From the NCBI RefSeq assembly GCF_003591005.1, contig NZ_QYYD01000003.1, positions 62,001 to 126,000 on the forward strand: a DNA stretch of 64,000 nucleotides, in the 5' to 3' direction. The DNA is from Rhodopseudomonas palustris. Lineage in GTDB: Bacteria > Pseudomonadota > Alphaproteobacteria > Rhizobiales > Xanthobacteraceae. Made by a program: the position numbers and the translations under genes. The notes beneath the pieces are model-generated. The model did no database searches and was not told the origin of the DNA. It saw only the letters and a list, made by a program, of their open reading frames with translations. Shown in pieces: positions 27,907 through 35,420 of the stretch; position 1 is the first letter of the stretch, and each line of letters opens with the position of its first letter.

Positions 27907-28373
27907 TGCTGCGCCTCCGCCATCAGCCGGTCCAGCCGCTTGGTATCAAGTCGCCCGACAACACGATCGTTGAACATCGCGGCCGGCGCAGTGGCGCACA
28001 GGCCGAGGCAATATGCCGGTTCCAGCGTCACCGATCCATCCGCGCAGGTGTGACCGAACGCGACGCCGAGCCGCGTCTCCGCATGCACTGCCAGCGCATC
28101 GCCGCCCGCCGCCTGGCACGCCTCGGCGCGGCACAGCTTGAGTACATGCCGGCCCGGCGGCTCGCGGCGAAAATCCGGATAGAAGCTGACGACGCCATGC
28201 ACCTCGGCGCGCGACAGGTTCAGCGCTTCCGCCACCATCGGCACGACGGCCTCCGGCACATAGCCGAACGCCTCCTGCAAGGCATGCAGGATGACCAGCG
28301 TCGGTCCTTCCTTGTGCGTCAACCCGGCGATGATCTCGGCCGCGCGGGCCCGGTCCCATGGTTCGTTATGCAT
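27903..28373 (-). CDS. fdsG: NAD-dependent formate dehydrogenase gamma subunit (2Fe-2S)
   Basis: 156 aa, NuoE-like thioredoxin-fold protein with four cluster cysteines in LCRAEACQAAGG and AYCLGLCA. Helical N-terminus with LVILHALQEAFGYVP and VHGVVSFYPDF typical of the family. First structural gene of fdsGBACD; fdsB follows with a 4-base overlap. The 115-base gap upstream to the LysR gene is where a formate-responsive operator is most likely. Confidence 0.95.
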   Translation of the reverse strand: MHNEPWDRARAAEIIAGLTHKEGPTLVILHALQEAFGYVPEAVVPMVAEALNLSRAEVHGVVSFYPDFRREPPGRHVLKLCRAEACQAAGGDALAVHAETRLGVAFGHTCADGSVTLEPAYCLGLCATAPAAMFNDRVVGRLDTKRLDRLMAEAQQ

Positions 28374-28488
28374 CGGCGCTCTTTTCGGCGTTGGTTCGCG
28401 GCCGATGAGAATTGGAATCGTTCAAGGAATCAATAAAGCCGTCCCATGCTGCGATAAGGAAACGGTATCGAGGGGGGTGTCTGAGGCC

Positions 28489-29388
28489 TCAGGCCTCGCT
28501 CTCCAGCGACGGCGCGACCTCGCGGGCGACCTGCATCAGCGCGGCGACCAGCGGCGTATAGGGTTCGCGCGGCGGCACCACGAGGCCGATGCTGTAGGAC
28601 ACCACCGGATCGACGATCGGAATGGTGCGGACGCCGTCGCCGAGGCCGAGCGTTTCGGCGAGTTTCGCCGGCATGACGCTGGCCCAGCGTCCGGTCTTGA
28701 CGTGGGTGTACAGTACGATGATCGAGTTCGACGTCAGCGTCGGATGCGCGATGGTGCCGGCGGCGCGTAGCGCGCGGTCGATGATCCGGCGGTTCTGCAT
28801 ATTGGGCGTCAGCAGGCAGAGCGGAACCTGGCCGACCTCTTGCCAGGTCACCTGATTGCGGTCGCCGAACAGGCCGTCCTGCGAGGTAATCAGCCGATAG
28901 CTCTCCTGATACAGCGGAATGCTGCGCACTTTGCCGAGCGGCTCGTTCTCGATGTAGGTCAGACCGGCGTCGGCCTCGAGGTTTTCCAAGAGGCCGAGCA
29001 CGTCCGAGGAGGTGCAGGAGATGATGCTGAAACGGACGTTCGGATAGCGCGCCCGGAACGGCGTGGTCAGCTGCGCCACCATGCCCAGCACGGTCGGGAT
29101 CGCGGCGATCCGCAGTTCCCCGGTGAGCTCGCCCTTCATGGCGCCGATATCCTGGCGCATCGCCCGCGTGTCGCCGACGATGCGGCGCGCCCATTCCAGC
29201 GTGCGCTCGCCCTCCGGCGTGAAGCCGAGGAACCGCGAGCCGCGCTGTACCAGCATCACGCCGAGGATCTCCTCCAGCTGCTTGATGCTGGTCGACATCG
29301 TCGGCTGGGTGACGCCGCAGGCCTCGGCGGCGCGGCCGAAATGCCGTTCCTTGGCGAGCGCAAGCAGCAGCTCGAGCTTGTCGATCAC
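28489..29388 (-). CDS. LysR-family regulator of the formate dehydrogenase operon
   Basis: 299 aa from GTG 29388, which has GAGGG six bases upstream. An in-frame ATG at 29517 exists, but it lies in the loop of a predicted terminator and has no ribosome site. N-terminal winged helix: LELLLALAKERHFGRAAEACGVTQPTMS; the rest is the LysR effector-binding domain. It is the gene directly upstream of fdsG and on the same strand, so it probably controls fds, as FdsR-type regulators do elsewhere; the effector (formate?) is inferred. Confidence 0.88.
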   Translation of the reverse strand: MIDKLELLLALAKERHFGRAAEACGVTQPTMSTSIKQLEEILGVMLVQRGSRFLGFTPEGERTLEWARRIVGDTRAMRQDIGAMKGELTGELRIAAIPTVLGMVAQLTTPFRARYPNVRFSIISCTSSDVLGLLENLEADAGLTYIENEPLGKVRSIPLYQESYRLITSQDGLFGDRNQVTWQEVGQVPLCLLTPNMQNRRIIDRALRAAGTIAHPTLTSNSIIVLYTHVKTGRWASVMPAKLAETLGLGDGVRTIPIVDPVVSYSIGLVVPPREPYTPLVAALMQVAREVAPSLESEA

Positions 29389-29490
29389 ATCCGTCCCTCG
29401 GAATGTCCTGAAGAGACGGCAGTGTTGCCCGATCGCAAAGGCTTCGGCAAGGCAGCCCGCTACAGGCCCGCATGGTGGGTAGCGGCGAAT

Positions 29491-29530
29491 AAAAACCCCG
29501 CCTCCCGATTGCGGCATCGGAAGCGCGGGG
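29491..29530 (-). terminator. terminator-like hairpin in the leader of the LysR/fds genes
   Basis: On the minus strand CCCCGC plus CTTCCGAT (29530-29516) pairs with ATCGGGAG plus GCGGGG (29509-29496), a 14-bp stem with one G-U pair and one bulge around a 6-nt loop. TTTTT follows at 29495-29491. The G-U pair works only for minus-strand RNA, which supports that direction. It lies about 100 bases upstream of the LysR GTG. It may be an attenuator (see findings) or a back-up terminator for the binding-protein gene upstream. Confidence 0.65.
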
Positions 29531-29535
29531 CTCAG

Positions 29536-29574
29536 TCAGGGGAGAGACGAAACCCCGCGCGCACAAAATGGCAT
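29536..29574 (-). CDS. possible 12-residue leader peptide
   Basis: ATG 29574 to TGA 29536 reads MPFCARGVSSLP. The stop falls between the two arms of an alternative hairpin and just ahead of the terminator-like stem, the position expected for an attenuation leader peptide. The ribosome site is weak, the peptide is very short, and it could be chance. Confidence 0.25.
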   Translation of the reverse strand: MPFCARGVSSLP

Positions 29575-29624
29575 CGCGCCAAGCATCGTCAGCCAACTAA
29601 GTATCTGATCGGAACAAAGGCGTT

Positions 29625-29638
29625 TTGAGCTGAATCAA
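29625..29638. promoter_or_regulatory. FNR/FixK-type box upstream of the LysR/fds genes
   Basis: TTGATTCAGCTCAA on the minus strand matches TTGAT-N4-ATCAA at nine of ten positions. A GATACT -10-like hexamer lies about 28 bases downstream (near 29601-29606), a geometry consistent with a class II activator site near -41. This would place the LysR/fds region under low-oxygen control; inferred from pattern only. Confidence 0.5.
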
Positions 29639-29777
29639 ATCGGTTGTCGTCCATTTGATCTGCCAGCGCCGCCGATCCTCGATCGAAGAAGTCAGAATCC
29701 CAACTCTACGCGTCATGCCCGTGGCGGGTGCGGCGTGACGGAAAGGACGATGTCGTCCATCACAAAGAAAGTGGCTG

Positions 29778-29811
29778 CGAAAAGGAAGAGGCTGCGCAAT
29801 CGCGCAGCCTC
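29778..29811 (-). terminator. intrinsic terminator of the binding-protein gene
   Basis: On the minus strand a perfect 10-bp stem GAGGCTGCGC / GCGCAGCCTC (29811-29802 and 29797-29788) with a 4-nt loop is followed by TTCCTTTT. It begins 21 bases after the stop codon of the extracellular binding-protein gene at 29832. Confidence 0.8.
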
Positions 29812-29831
29812 TTTGATAGTCCGGCTGTTAC

Positions 29832-31433
29832 TTACTGCAGGCCGATCGTGGTCAGGTCCTGGAACCAGTGCTGCGCCTGCACGAAGCTTTTCACTTTCGG
29901 CGATAGCGCGTGCGGGTTGGTGTCGTGGACGACCCAGACCAGCACGGCGTCGTCGACGATCTGGGCGTGCGCCTGCGCCAGCAGTTCGTCCTGCTTGGCA
30001 GGCTCGAAGGTGGTCTTCGCCTCATCGATCAGCGCATCGACCTTCGGGTTCTTGTAGCCGCCCCAGTTGACGCCGACTGGCGCGACCTGGCCGGAGTGGA
30101 AGAACCGCACGATCGCGTAGAGCGGGTCGGAGGTGACGTAAGCGATGTTGTTGGCGGTGATGCCCGCCATGCTTTCGTCGGCCGCGCCCTTGCGCCACGC
30201 GGTGTACAGCACTTCGAGCTCGACGACCTTAAATTCGACGTCGATGCCGATTTCCTTGAAGCTCTGCTGCAGGAACTCGTTCATCGGCAGCGAAAGCATT
30301 TGGCCGGTGCCGCCGGTGGCGATGATGAAGGTGGTCTTCAGCGGCTTCTCCGGCGAGTAACCGGCTTCCTTCACCAGCCGCTTGGCTTCCGCCAGATCGT
30401 ACTTGATCTGGAAGGTCGGCTTGCCGAACCACGGGCTCGACGGGTCGACCTGGCCGATCGCCGGCTTGGCGAGGCCGTTCATCAGTCCGACCACGGCGTC
30501 CCGATCGATCGCGAGGTTGAGCGCCTTGCGCAGACGCACGTCGGTCCATGGCGAGCCGGGCAGCATGCTGAGGTGATAATTCCAGACATGCGGCGTGACG
30601 TTGTCGACGATCTTCATGCCGGCTGATTTGAGCTGCGGCACCGCGTCGGGCGCCGGAGTCTCGACCAGGTCGACCTGGCCGGCGAGCAGCGCGTTGGTGC
30701 GGGTCAGCGCCTCGGGCATCGGCACCAGGATCAGCTTGTCGGTCTTCGGCAGCCGGGACTTGTCCCAGTAGTCGTTGTTCTTGGTGAGCTCGGCGAGTTC
30801 GCGCGGCACCAGCTTGGTCAGCTGGAAGGGGCCGGTGCCGGACGGCTGCGACGCGAACTTGTCCCAGTCCTTGCCGACCTTGTCATACTGCGCCGGGCTC
30901 GACACCAGGAACCACAGCATCTGATAGGGGAAGAAGGAGTCGACCGCCTTGGTGGTGATCTCCACCGTATAATCATCAATCTTGGCGTAACTCTTTACCG
31001 AAGGCAGCCGGGTCTTGACCTGCGCGCTCTGGCGCTTGTCGAACTGCGGTGCCTTTTCGTTGAGCACCTTGTCTAGATTCCAGACCACCGCGTCGGCGTT
31101 GAAGTCGCTGCCGTCGTGAAACTTCACGCCCTTGCGGAGGGTGAAGCGCCACTTGGTCTTGTCGGAATCGTCGACCTTCCACTCGGTCGCGAGGCCCGGC
31201 ACCAGCTTGCCGGGGCGATCGGCCACGTTCATTTCCCAAGCCACGAGCGGATCGTAGATGGTGTAGCCGGTGAACTGATAACCGCCGGCGCCGCGGTCCG
31301 GCTGGCCCGTGGTCAGCGGAATATCGGCCATCGAGATGCCGTAACGCACCACGGATTCGGCCCGCGCGGGGCTGATCGCGCCCGCGGCGGCCACCATCGC
31401 GGCCAGCATCAACGCACTTCCAAGTCGCTTCAT
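29832..31433 (-). CDS. ABC transporter substrate-binding protein, peptide/opine/nickel (SBP_bac_5) family
   Basis: 533 aa from ATG 31433, chosen over upstream ATG 31451 because GAGGAG lies upstream of it. Signal peptide residues 1-25 (ending ISPARA); periplasmic. Typical DppA/OppA-family segments: LVPGLATEWKVDD, WRFTLRKGVKFHDGSDFNADAVVWN, LRKALNLAIDRDAVV. It is a clear paralogue of the divergent binding protein at 31604 (shared ADIPxTxGQPD and FTGxTxYD). No permease genes follow on its own strand, so it may serve the permeases encoded at 33564-35419. Followed by an intrinsic terminator. Confidence 0.9.
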   Translation of the reverse strand: MKRLGSALMLAAMVAAAGAISPARAESVVRYGISMADIPLTTGQPDRGAGGYQFTGYTIYDPLVAWEMNVADRPGKLVPGLATEWKVDDSDKTKWRFTLRKGVKFHDGSDFNADAVVWNLDKVLNEKAPQFDKRQSAQVKTRLPSVKSYAKIDDYTVEITTKAVDSFFPYQMLWFLVSSPAQYDKVGKDWDKFASQPSGTGPFQLTKLVPRELAELTKNNDYWDKSRLPKTDKLILVPMPEALTRTNALLAGQVDLVETPAPDAVPQLKSAGMKIVDNVTPHVWNYHLSMLPGSPWTDVRLRKALNLAIDRDAVVGLMNGLAKPAIGQVDPSSPWFGKPTFQIKYDLAEAKRLVKEAGYSPEKPLKTTFIIATGGTGQMLSLPMNEFLQQSFKEIGIDVEFKVVELEVLYTAWRKGAADESMAGITANNIAYVTSDPLYAIVRFFHSGQVAPVGVNWGGYKNPKVDALIDEAKTTFEPAKQDELLAQAHAQIVDDAVLVWVVHDTNPHALSPKVKSFVQAQHWFQDLTTIGLQ

Positions 31434-31520
31434 CGCAACTGATCTCCTCATGACGATGGCGCAAAAGCTTGCAATGCCGATGCCAGTTTCGTCGTGGGAG
31501 ACACGAGGTCGCATTTATTT

Positions 31521-31555
31521 GTGTGCCAACGATCCTGCCGCTTTGGGTGGCACAC
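31521..31555. promoter_or_regulatory. inverted repeat in the divergent promoter of the two binding-protein genes
   Basis: Arms GTGTGCCA (31521-31528) and TGGCACAC (31548-31555) are perfect reverse complements, 19 bases apart. A second small palindrome GCATT-GCAT-AATGC follows at 31556-31569. The 170-base region must hold both promoters; the repeat could be a shared operator. No adjacent regulator gene points to a family. Confidence 0.45.
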
Positions 31556-31603
31556 GCATTGCATAATGCAGCGCACAAATTAGTCACATGGGAAATTTCC
31601 AGC

Positions 31604-33262
31604 ATGCGTCATCTTCGCGTCCTTCGTCGCACCACTGCGCTGCTCGCCCTGACCGCCAGCGCCATGGTCCTGCCTCAGCTCGCCGCCGCCGAAACCGTGC
31701 TGCGGATCGGCATGACGGCCGCGGATATCCCGCGCACGCTCGGCCAGCCCGACCAGGGTTTCGAGGGCAACCGCTTCACCGGCCTGACCATGTATGACGC
31801 GCTGACGATGTGGGACCTGTCGTCGGCCACCAAGGCGAGCGTCGTGATCCCCGGGCTCGCGACCGAGTGGAAGGTCGAAGACGCCGATAAGACCAAATGG
31901 GTGTTCAAACTGCGCCCCGGGGTGGTGTTTCATGACGGCACGCCGTTCAACGCCGACGCCGTGGTGTGGAACGTCGACAAGGTGCTGAACAAGGAGGCGC
32001 CGCAGTTCGACGCCAGCCAGGTCGGCGTCACCGCCTCGCGCATGCCGACGCTGGTGTCGGCCAAGAAGATCGACGACATGACGGTCGAGCTCACCACCAA
32101 GGAGCCCGACAGCTTCCTGCCGATCAACCTCACCAATCTGTTCATGGTGAGCCCGGCAAAATGGCAGGTGCTGTACGAGCGCGCCGACGGCGCCGACGCC
32201 AAGGCCAAGTCGCAGGCCGCGTGGGCGGCGTTTGCCCGCGACGCGGCCGGCACCGGCCCGTGGAAGATGGCCAAGTTCACGCCGCGCGAGCGGCTCGAAC
32301 TGGTGAAGAACGACAACTACTGGGACAAGGCGCGGGTGCCGAAGACCGACCGCATGGTGCTGCTCCCGATGCCGGAGGCTAACGCCCGCACCGCCGCGCT
32401 GCTCGCCGGTCAGGTCGACTGGGTTGAGGCGCCGGCTCCGGATGCGGTGAAGGAAATCGAGGGCCGCGGCTTCAAGATCGAGAAGAACGAGCAGCCGCAC
32501 GTCTGGCCGTGGCAGTTCTCACGCATCGAAGGCTCGCCGTGGAACGACATCCGCGTCCGCAAGGCCGCCAACCTTTGCATCGATCGCGAAGGCCTGCGCG
32601 ACGGCCTGCTGGCCGGCCTGATGGTGCCGGCGACCGGCACGTTCGAGCCCGGCCACCCGTGGCGCGGCAATCCGTCGTTCCAGATCAAATACGATCTGCC
32701 GGCGGCGCAGAAGCTGATGCAGGAAGCCGGCTTCGGCCCGAGCAAGAAGCTCAGCGTCAAGATCCAGACCTCGGCCTCCGGCTCCGGCCAGATGTTGCCG
32801 CTGCCGATGAACGAGTATCTGCAGCAGGCGCTGGCGGAGTGTTACTTCGACGTCAAGCTCGACGTCATCGAGTGGAATACGCTGTTCACCAACTGGCGCC
32901 GCGGCGTCAAGGATCCGTCCGCCAACGGCAGCGACGCGGTGAACATCACCTATGCGGCGATGGACCCGTTCTTCGCGCTGGTGCGCTTCCTGCAGTCGTC
33001 GATGGCGCCGCCGGTGTCGAACAATTGGGGCTTCATCAACAACCCGAAGTTCGACGAGTTGGTGAAGAAGGCACGGACATCGTTCGACGAGAAGGAGCGC
33101 GACAAGGCGCTGGCGGAGCTGAACGCCGCCTCGATCGACGACGCGGCGTTCCTCTACGTCGCCCACGACGTCGGCCCGCGCGCCCTGAGCCCGAAGATCA
33201 AGGGCTTCGTCCAGCCCAAGAGCTGGTTCGTCGACTTCTCGCCGGTGTCGATCAGCCAGTGA
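31604..33262 (+). CDS. ABC transporter substrate-binding protein, peptide/opine/nickel (SBP_bac_5) family
   Basis: 552 aa from ATG 31604 (MRHLRVLRR). Signal peptide ending LAAA, so periplasmic. Family segments VIPGLATEWKVED, FKLRPGVVFHDGTPFNADAVVWN and IRVRKAANLCIDREGL. It heads the plus-strand cluster with two permeases, two ATPases and an amidase, though a 301-base gap with two palindromic repeats separates it from the first permease. Paralogous to the protein encoded divergently at 29832-31433. Confidence 0.91.
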   Translation: MRHLRVLRRTTALLALTASAMVLPQLAAAETVLRIGMTAADIPRTLGQPDQGFEGNRFTGLTMYDALTMWDLSSATKASVVIPGLATEWKVEDADKTKWVFKLRPGVVFHDGTPFNADAVVWNVDKVLNKEAPQFDASQVGVTASRMPTLVSAKKIDDMTVELTTKEPDSFLPINLTNLFMVSPAKWQVLYERADGADAKAKSQAAWAAFARDAAGTGPWKMAKFTPRERLELVKNDNYWDKARVPKTDRMVLLPMPEANARTAALLAGQVDWVEAPAPDAVKEIEGRGFKIEKNEQPHVWPWQFSRIEGSPWNDIRVRKAANLCIDREGLRDGLLAGLMVPATGTFEPGHPWRGNPSFQIKYDLPAAQKLMQEAGFGPSKKLSVKIQTSASGSGQMLPLPMNEYLQQALAECYFDVKLDVIEWNTLFTNWRRGVKDPSANGSDAVNITYAAMDPFFALVRFLQSSMAPPVSNNWGFINNPKFDELVKKARTSFDEKERDKALAELNAASIDDAAFLYVAHDVGPRALSPKIKGFVQPKSWFVDFSPVSISQ

Positions 33263-33273
33263 GCGAGGTCTCT

Positions 33274-33356
33274 CGTCATTGCGAGGAGCAACTCGACGAA
33301 GCAATCCAGCGCCGTGCACTGTGCTTCTGGATTGCTTCGCTTCGCTCGCAATGACG
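33274..33356. repeat. palindromic intergenic repeat (CGTCATTGCGAGGAGC type)
   Basis: Second copy of the family at 2131-2212: CGTCATTGCGAGGAGC at the start, GCTCGCAATGACG at the end, inner GAAGCAATCCAG / CTGGATTGCTTC arms. Confidence 0.87.
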
Positions 33357-33415
33357 GACAGGCAGTGCGTTGACACTCGACGAGTACGTCGTTGGTCCGC
33401 GCGCACTCTTTCCAG

Positions 33416-33500
33416 GTCATGGCCGGGCTTGACCCGGCCATCCACGACGACAGACACCGTGCCTGCGTCCGTGGGTGCCCGGGACAAGCCCGGGCATGAC
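33416..33500. repeat. palindromic intergenic repeat (GTCATGGCCGGGC type)
   Basis: GTCATGGCCGGGCTTGACCC at the start and GGGACAAGCCCGGGCATGAC at the end; the inner part diverges from the other copies. Same family as 18078-18206, 39121-39210 and 41335-41423. Confidence 0.83.
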
Positions 33501-33563
33501 GAAGGAGGGGTTTCCGATCAGGAGATCCCGCCGTCTTCTCAAGTCGTGCCGTAAGGGACACCA

Positions 33564-34517
33564 GTGTTCGTCTACATCGCCCGCCGACTCGTCTATGTGA
33601 TCCCGATCGTGATCAGCGTCGCGCTGGTCTGCTTCATGCTGGTGCACATCACGCCCGGCGATCCGCTGGTGGCTGTGTTGCCGGCCGACGCGTCGCAGGA
33701 GCTCGCGGCGCAGCTACGCGCCGCCTACGGCTTCGACCGGCCGCTGCCGGTGCAGTTCGGGCTGTGGCTGTGGAAGGCGCTGCACGGCGATCTCGGCAAT
33801 TCGATCGCAACCGGCCGTCCGGTGCTGGCCGAAGTGCTGCGCGCGGTGAGTAACACCGTGATGCTGGCGATCGCCGCGGCGATCATCGGGTTTTCGTTCG
33901 GGCTGCTGTTCGGCCTGCTCGCCGGTTACTTCCGCGATACCTGGATCGACAAGGTGTCGACATCGATCGCGATCGCCGGCGTCTCGGTGCCGCATTACTG
34001 GCTGGGCATGGTGCTGGTGATCATCTTCTCGGTGCAGCTCAACTGGCTGCCCGCGGTCGGCGCCGGCCCTGGCGGCTCCGGACAATGGGGCTGGGACTGG
34101 GCGCATCTGAAGTACTTGGTGCTGCCGGCGATCACCACCTCCGTCATTCCAATGGGCATCGTCACCCGCACGGTGCGGGCGCTGACCGGCGATATCCTGT
34201 CGCAGGATTTCGTCGAGGCGCTGCGCGCCAAGGGCCTGCGCGAAACCCAAGTGTTTCGTCACGTGCTGAAGAACGCCGCACCGACCGCGCTGGCGGTGAT
34301 GGGGCTGCAATTGGGCTACATGCTCGGCGGCTCGATCCTGATCGAGACGGTATTCTCCTGGCCGGGCTCCGGGCTGCTGCTCAACTCCGCGATCTTCCAG
34401 CGCGACCTGCCGCTGCTGCAGGGCACCATCCTGGTGCTGGCGCTGTTCTTCGTGTTCCTCAATCTGGTGGTGGACATCGCGCAGGCCGCGATCGACCCGC
34501 GCATCAAACGCGCCTGA
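33564..34517 (+). CDS. ABC transporter permease, DppB/OppB family
   Basis: 317 aa from GTG 33564 with AAGGGA six bases upstream. About six transmembrane helices. The first segment FVYIARRLVYVIPIVISVA and the HITPGDP motif are DppB landmarks, and the cytoplasmic EAA loop reads VEALRAKGLRETQVFRHVLKNA. It pairs with the DppC-type protein encoded 14 bases downstream to form the channel of a peptide-type importer. Confidence 0.93.
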   Translation: MFVYIARRLVYVIPIVISVALVCFMLVHITPGDPLVAVLPADASQELAAQLRAAYGFDRPLPVQFGLWLWKALHGDLGNSIATGRPVLAEVLRAVSNTVMLAIAAAIIGFSFGLLFGLLAGYFRDTWIDKVSTSIAIAGVSVPHYWLGMVLVIIFSVQLNWLPAVGAGPGGSGQWGWDWAHLKYLVLPAITTSVIPMGIVTRTVRALTGDILSQDFVEALRAKGLRETQVFRHVLKNAAPTALAVMGLQLGYMLGGSILIETVFSWPGSGLLLNSAIFQRDLPLLQGTILVLALFFVFLNLVVDIAQAAIDPRIKRA

Positions 34518-34531
34518 GCCGGGAGGATTCG

Positions 34532-35419
34532 ATGACCACACTCACCGACACCGCCGTGCAGACCGCGCCGGCCGGCCCCTCGCGCGGCTATTGGGCGACG
34601 GTCGGCCGCCGCCTGCTGCGCGACAAGGTCAGCATCGCCTGCGCGCTGATCCTGCTCTTGATCCTGCTGTCGGCGATCTTCGCGCCGTATCTGCATCTCG
34701 CCGATCCGTATCAGGGCTCGATGATCCGCCGGCTGAAGCCGATCGGCACGCCGAACTATCCGCTCGGCAGCGACGAGCTCGGCCGCGACATGCTGGCGCG
34801 GCTGATCTATGGCGGGCGGCTGTCGCTGCTGATCGGCATCCTGCCGGTGGTGCTGGCGTTCGTGCTCGGCACTTCGCTCGGCCTCGTCGCCGGCTATGTC
34901 GGCGGCAAGGTCAACACCGCGATCATGCGGACCATCGACGTGTTCTACGCGTTCCCCTCGGTGCTGCTGGCGATCGCGATCTCCGGTGCGCTCGGCGCCG
35001 GCATCACCAATTCGATCGTCTCGCTGACGGTGGTGTTCCTGCCGCAGATCACCCGCGTCGCCGAGAGCGTCACCACCGGCGTGCGCAACATGGATTTCGT
35101 CGAGGCCGCGCGCGCCTCCGGCGCCGGCCCGTTCACCATCATGCGGGTGCACATGCTCGGCAACGTGCTGGGGCCGATCTTCGTCTATGCGACGGGTCTG
35201 ATCTCGGTGTCGATGATCCTGGCGGCCGGCCTGTCGTTCCTCGGCCTCGGCACCAAGCCGCCGGAGCCCGAATGGGGCCTGATGCTGAACACGCTGCGCA
35301 CCGCGATCTACGTCAACCCGTGGGTGGCGGCGCTGCCCGGCGCGATGATCTTCGCGGTGTCGATCTGCTTCAATTTGCTGAGCGACGGGATGCGCAGCGC
35401 GATGGATATCAGGAACTGA
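34532..35419 (+). CDS. ABC transporter permease, DppC/OppC family
   Basis: 295 aa from ATG 34532, preceded by GGGAGGATTCG. N-terminal OppC-type domain with a first helix (IACALILLLILLSAIFAPYL), the DELGRDMLARLIYGGR motif, then five helices with the EAA loop VEAARASGAGPFTIMRVHML. Forms a heterodimer with the upstream permease. The frame is open earlier but overlaps the DppB-type gene; the ATG chosen restores the family N-terminus. Confidence 0.93.
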   Translation: MTTLTDTAVQTAPAGPSRGYWATVGRRLLRDKVSIACALILLLILLSAIFAPYLHLADPYQGSMIRRLKPIGTPNYPLGSDELGRDMLARLIYGGRLSLLIGILPVVLAFVLGTSLGLVAGYVGGKVNTAIMRTIDVFYAFPSVLLAIAISGALGAGITNSIVSLTVVFLPQITRVAESVTTGVRNMDFVEAARASGAGPFTIMRVHMLGNVLGPIFVYATGLISVSMILAAGLSFLGLGTKPPEPEWGLMLNTLRTAIYVNPWVAALPGAMIFAVSICFNLLSDGMRSAMDIRN

Positions 35420-35420
35420 C

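Larger units (their letters stand above)
33263..33563. other. intergenic region with two palindromic repeats
   Basis: Between the binding protein and the first permease. Almost wholly occupied by two repeats of different families (33274-33356 and 33416-33500). The stem-loops may stabilise the binding-protein message and reduce permease expression, a common layout in such operons; inference only. No gene seen. Confidence 0.5.

Noticed and set aside
26401-28053. A 550-codon plus-strand frame opposite fdsB and fdsG
   Set aside because: Antisense shadow; the minus strand holds conserved iron-sulfur and flavin motifs in the proper order.
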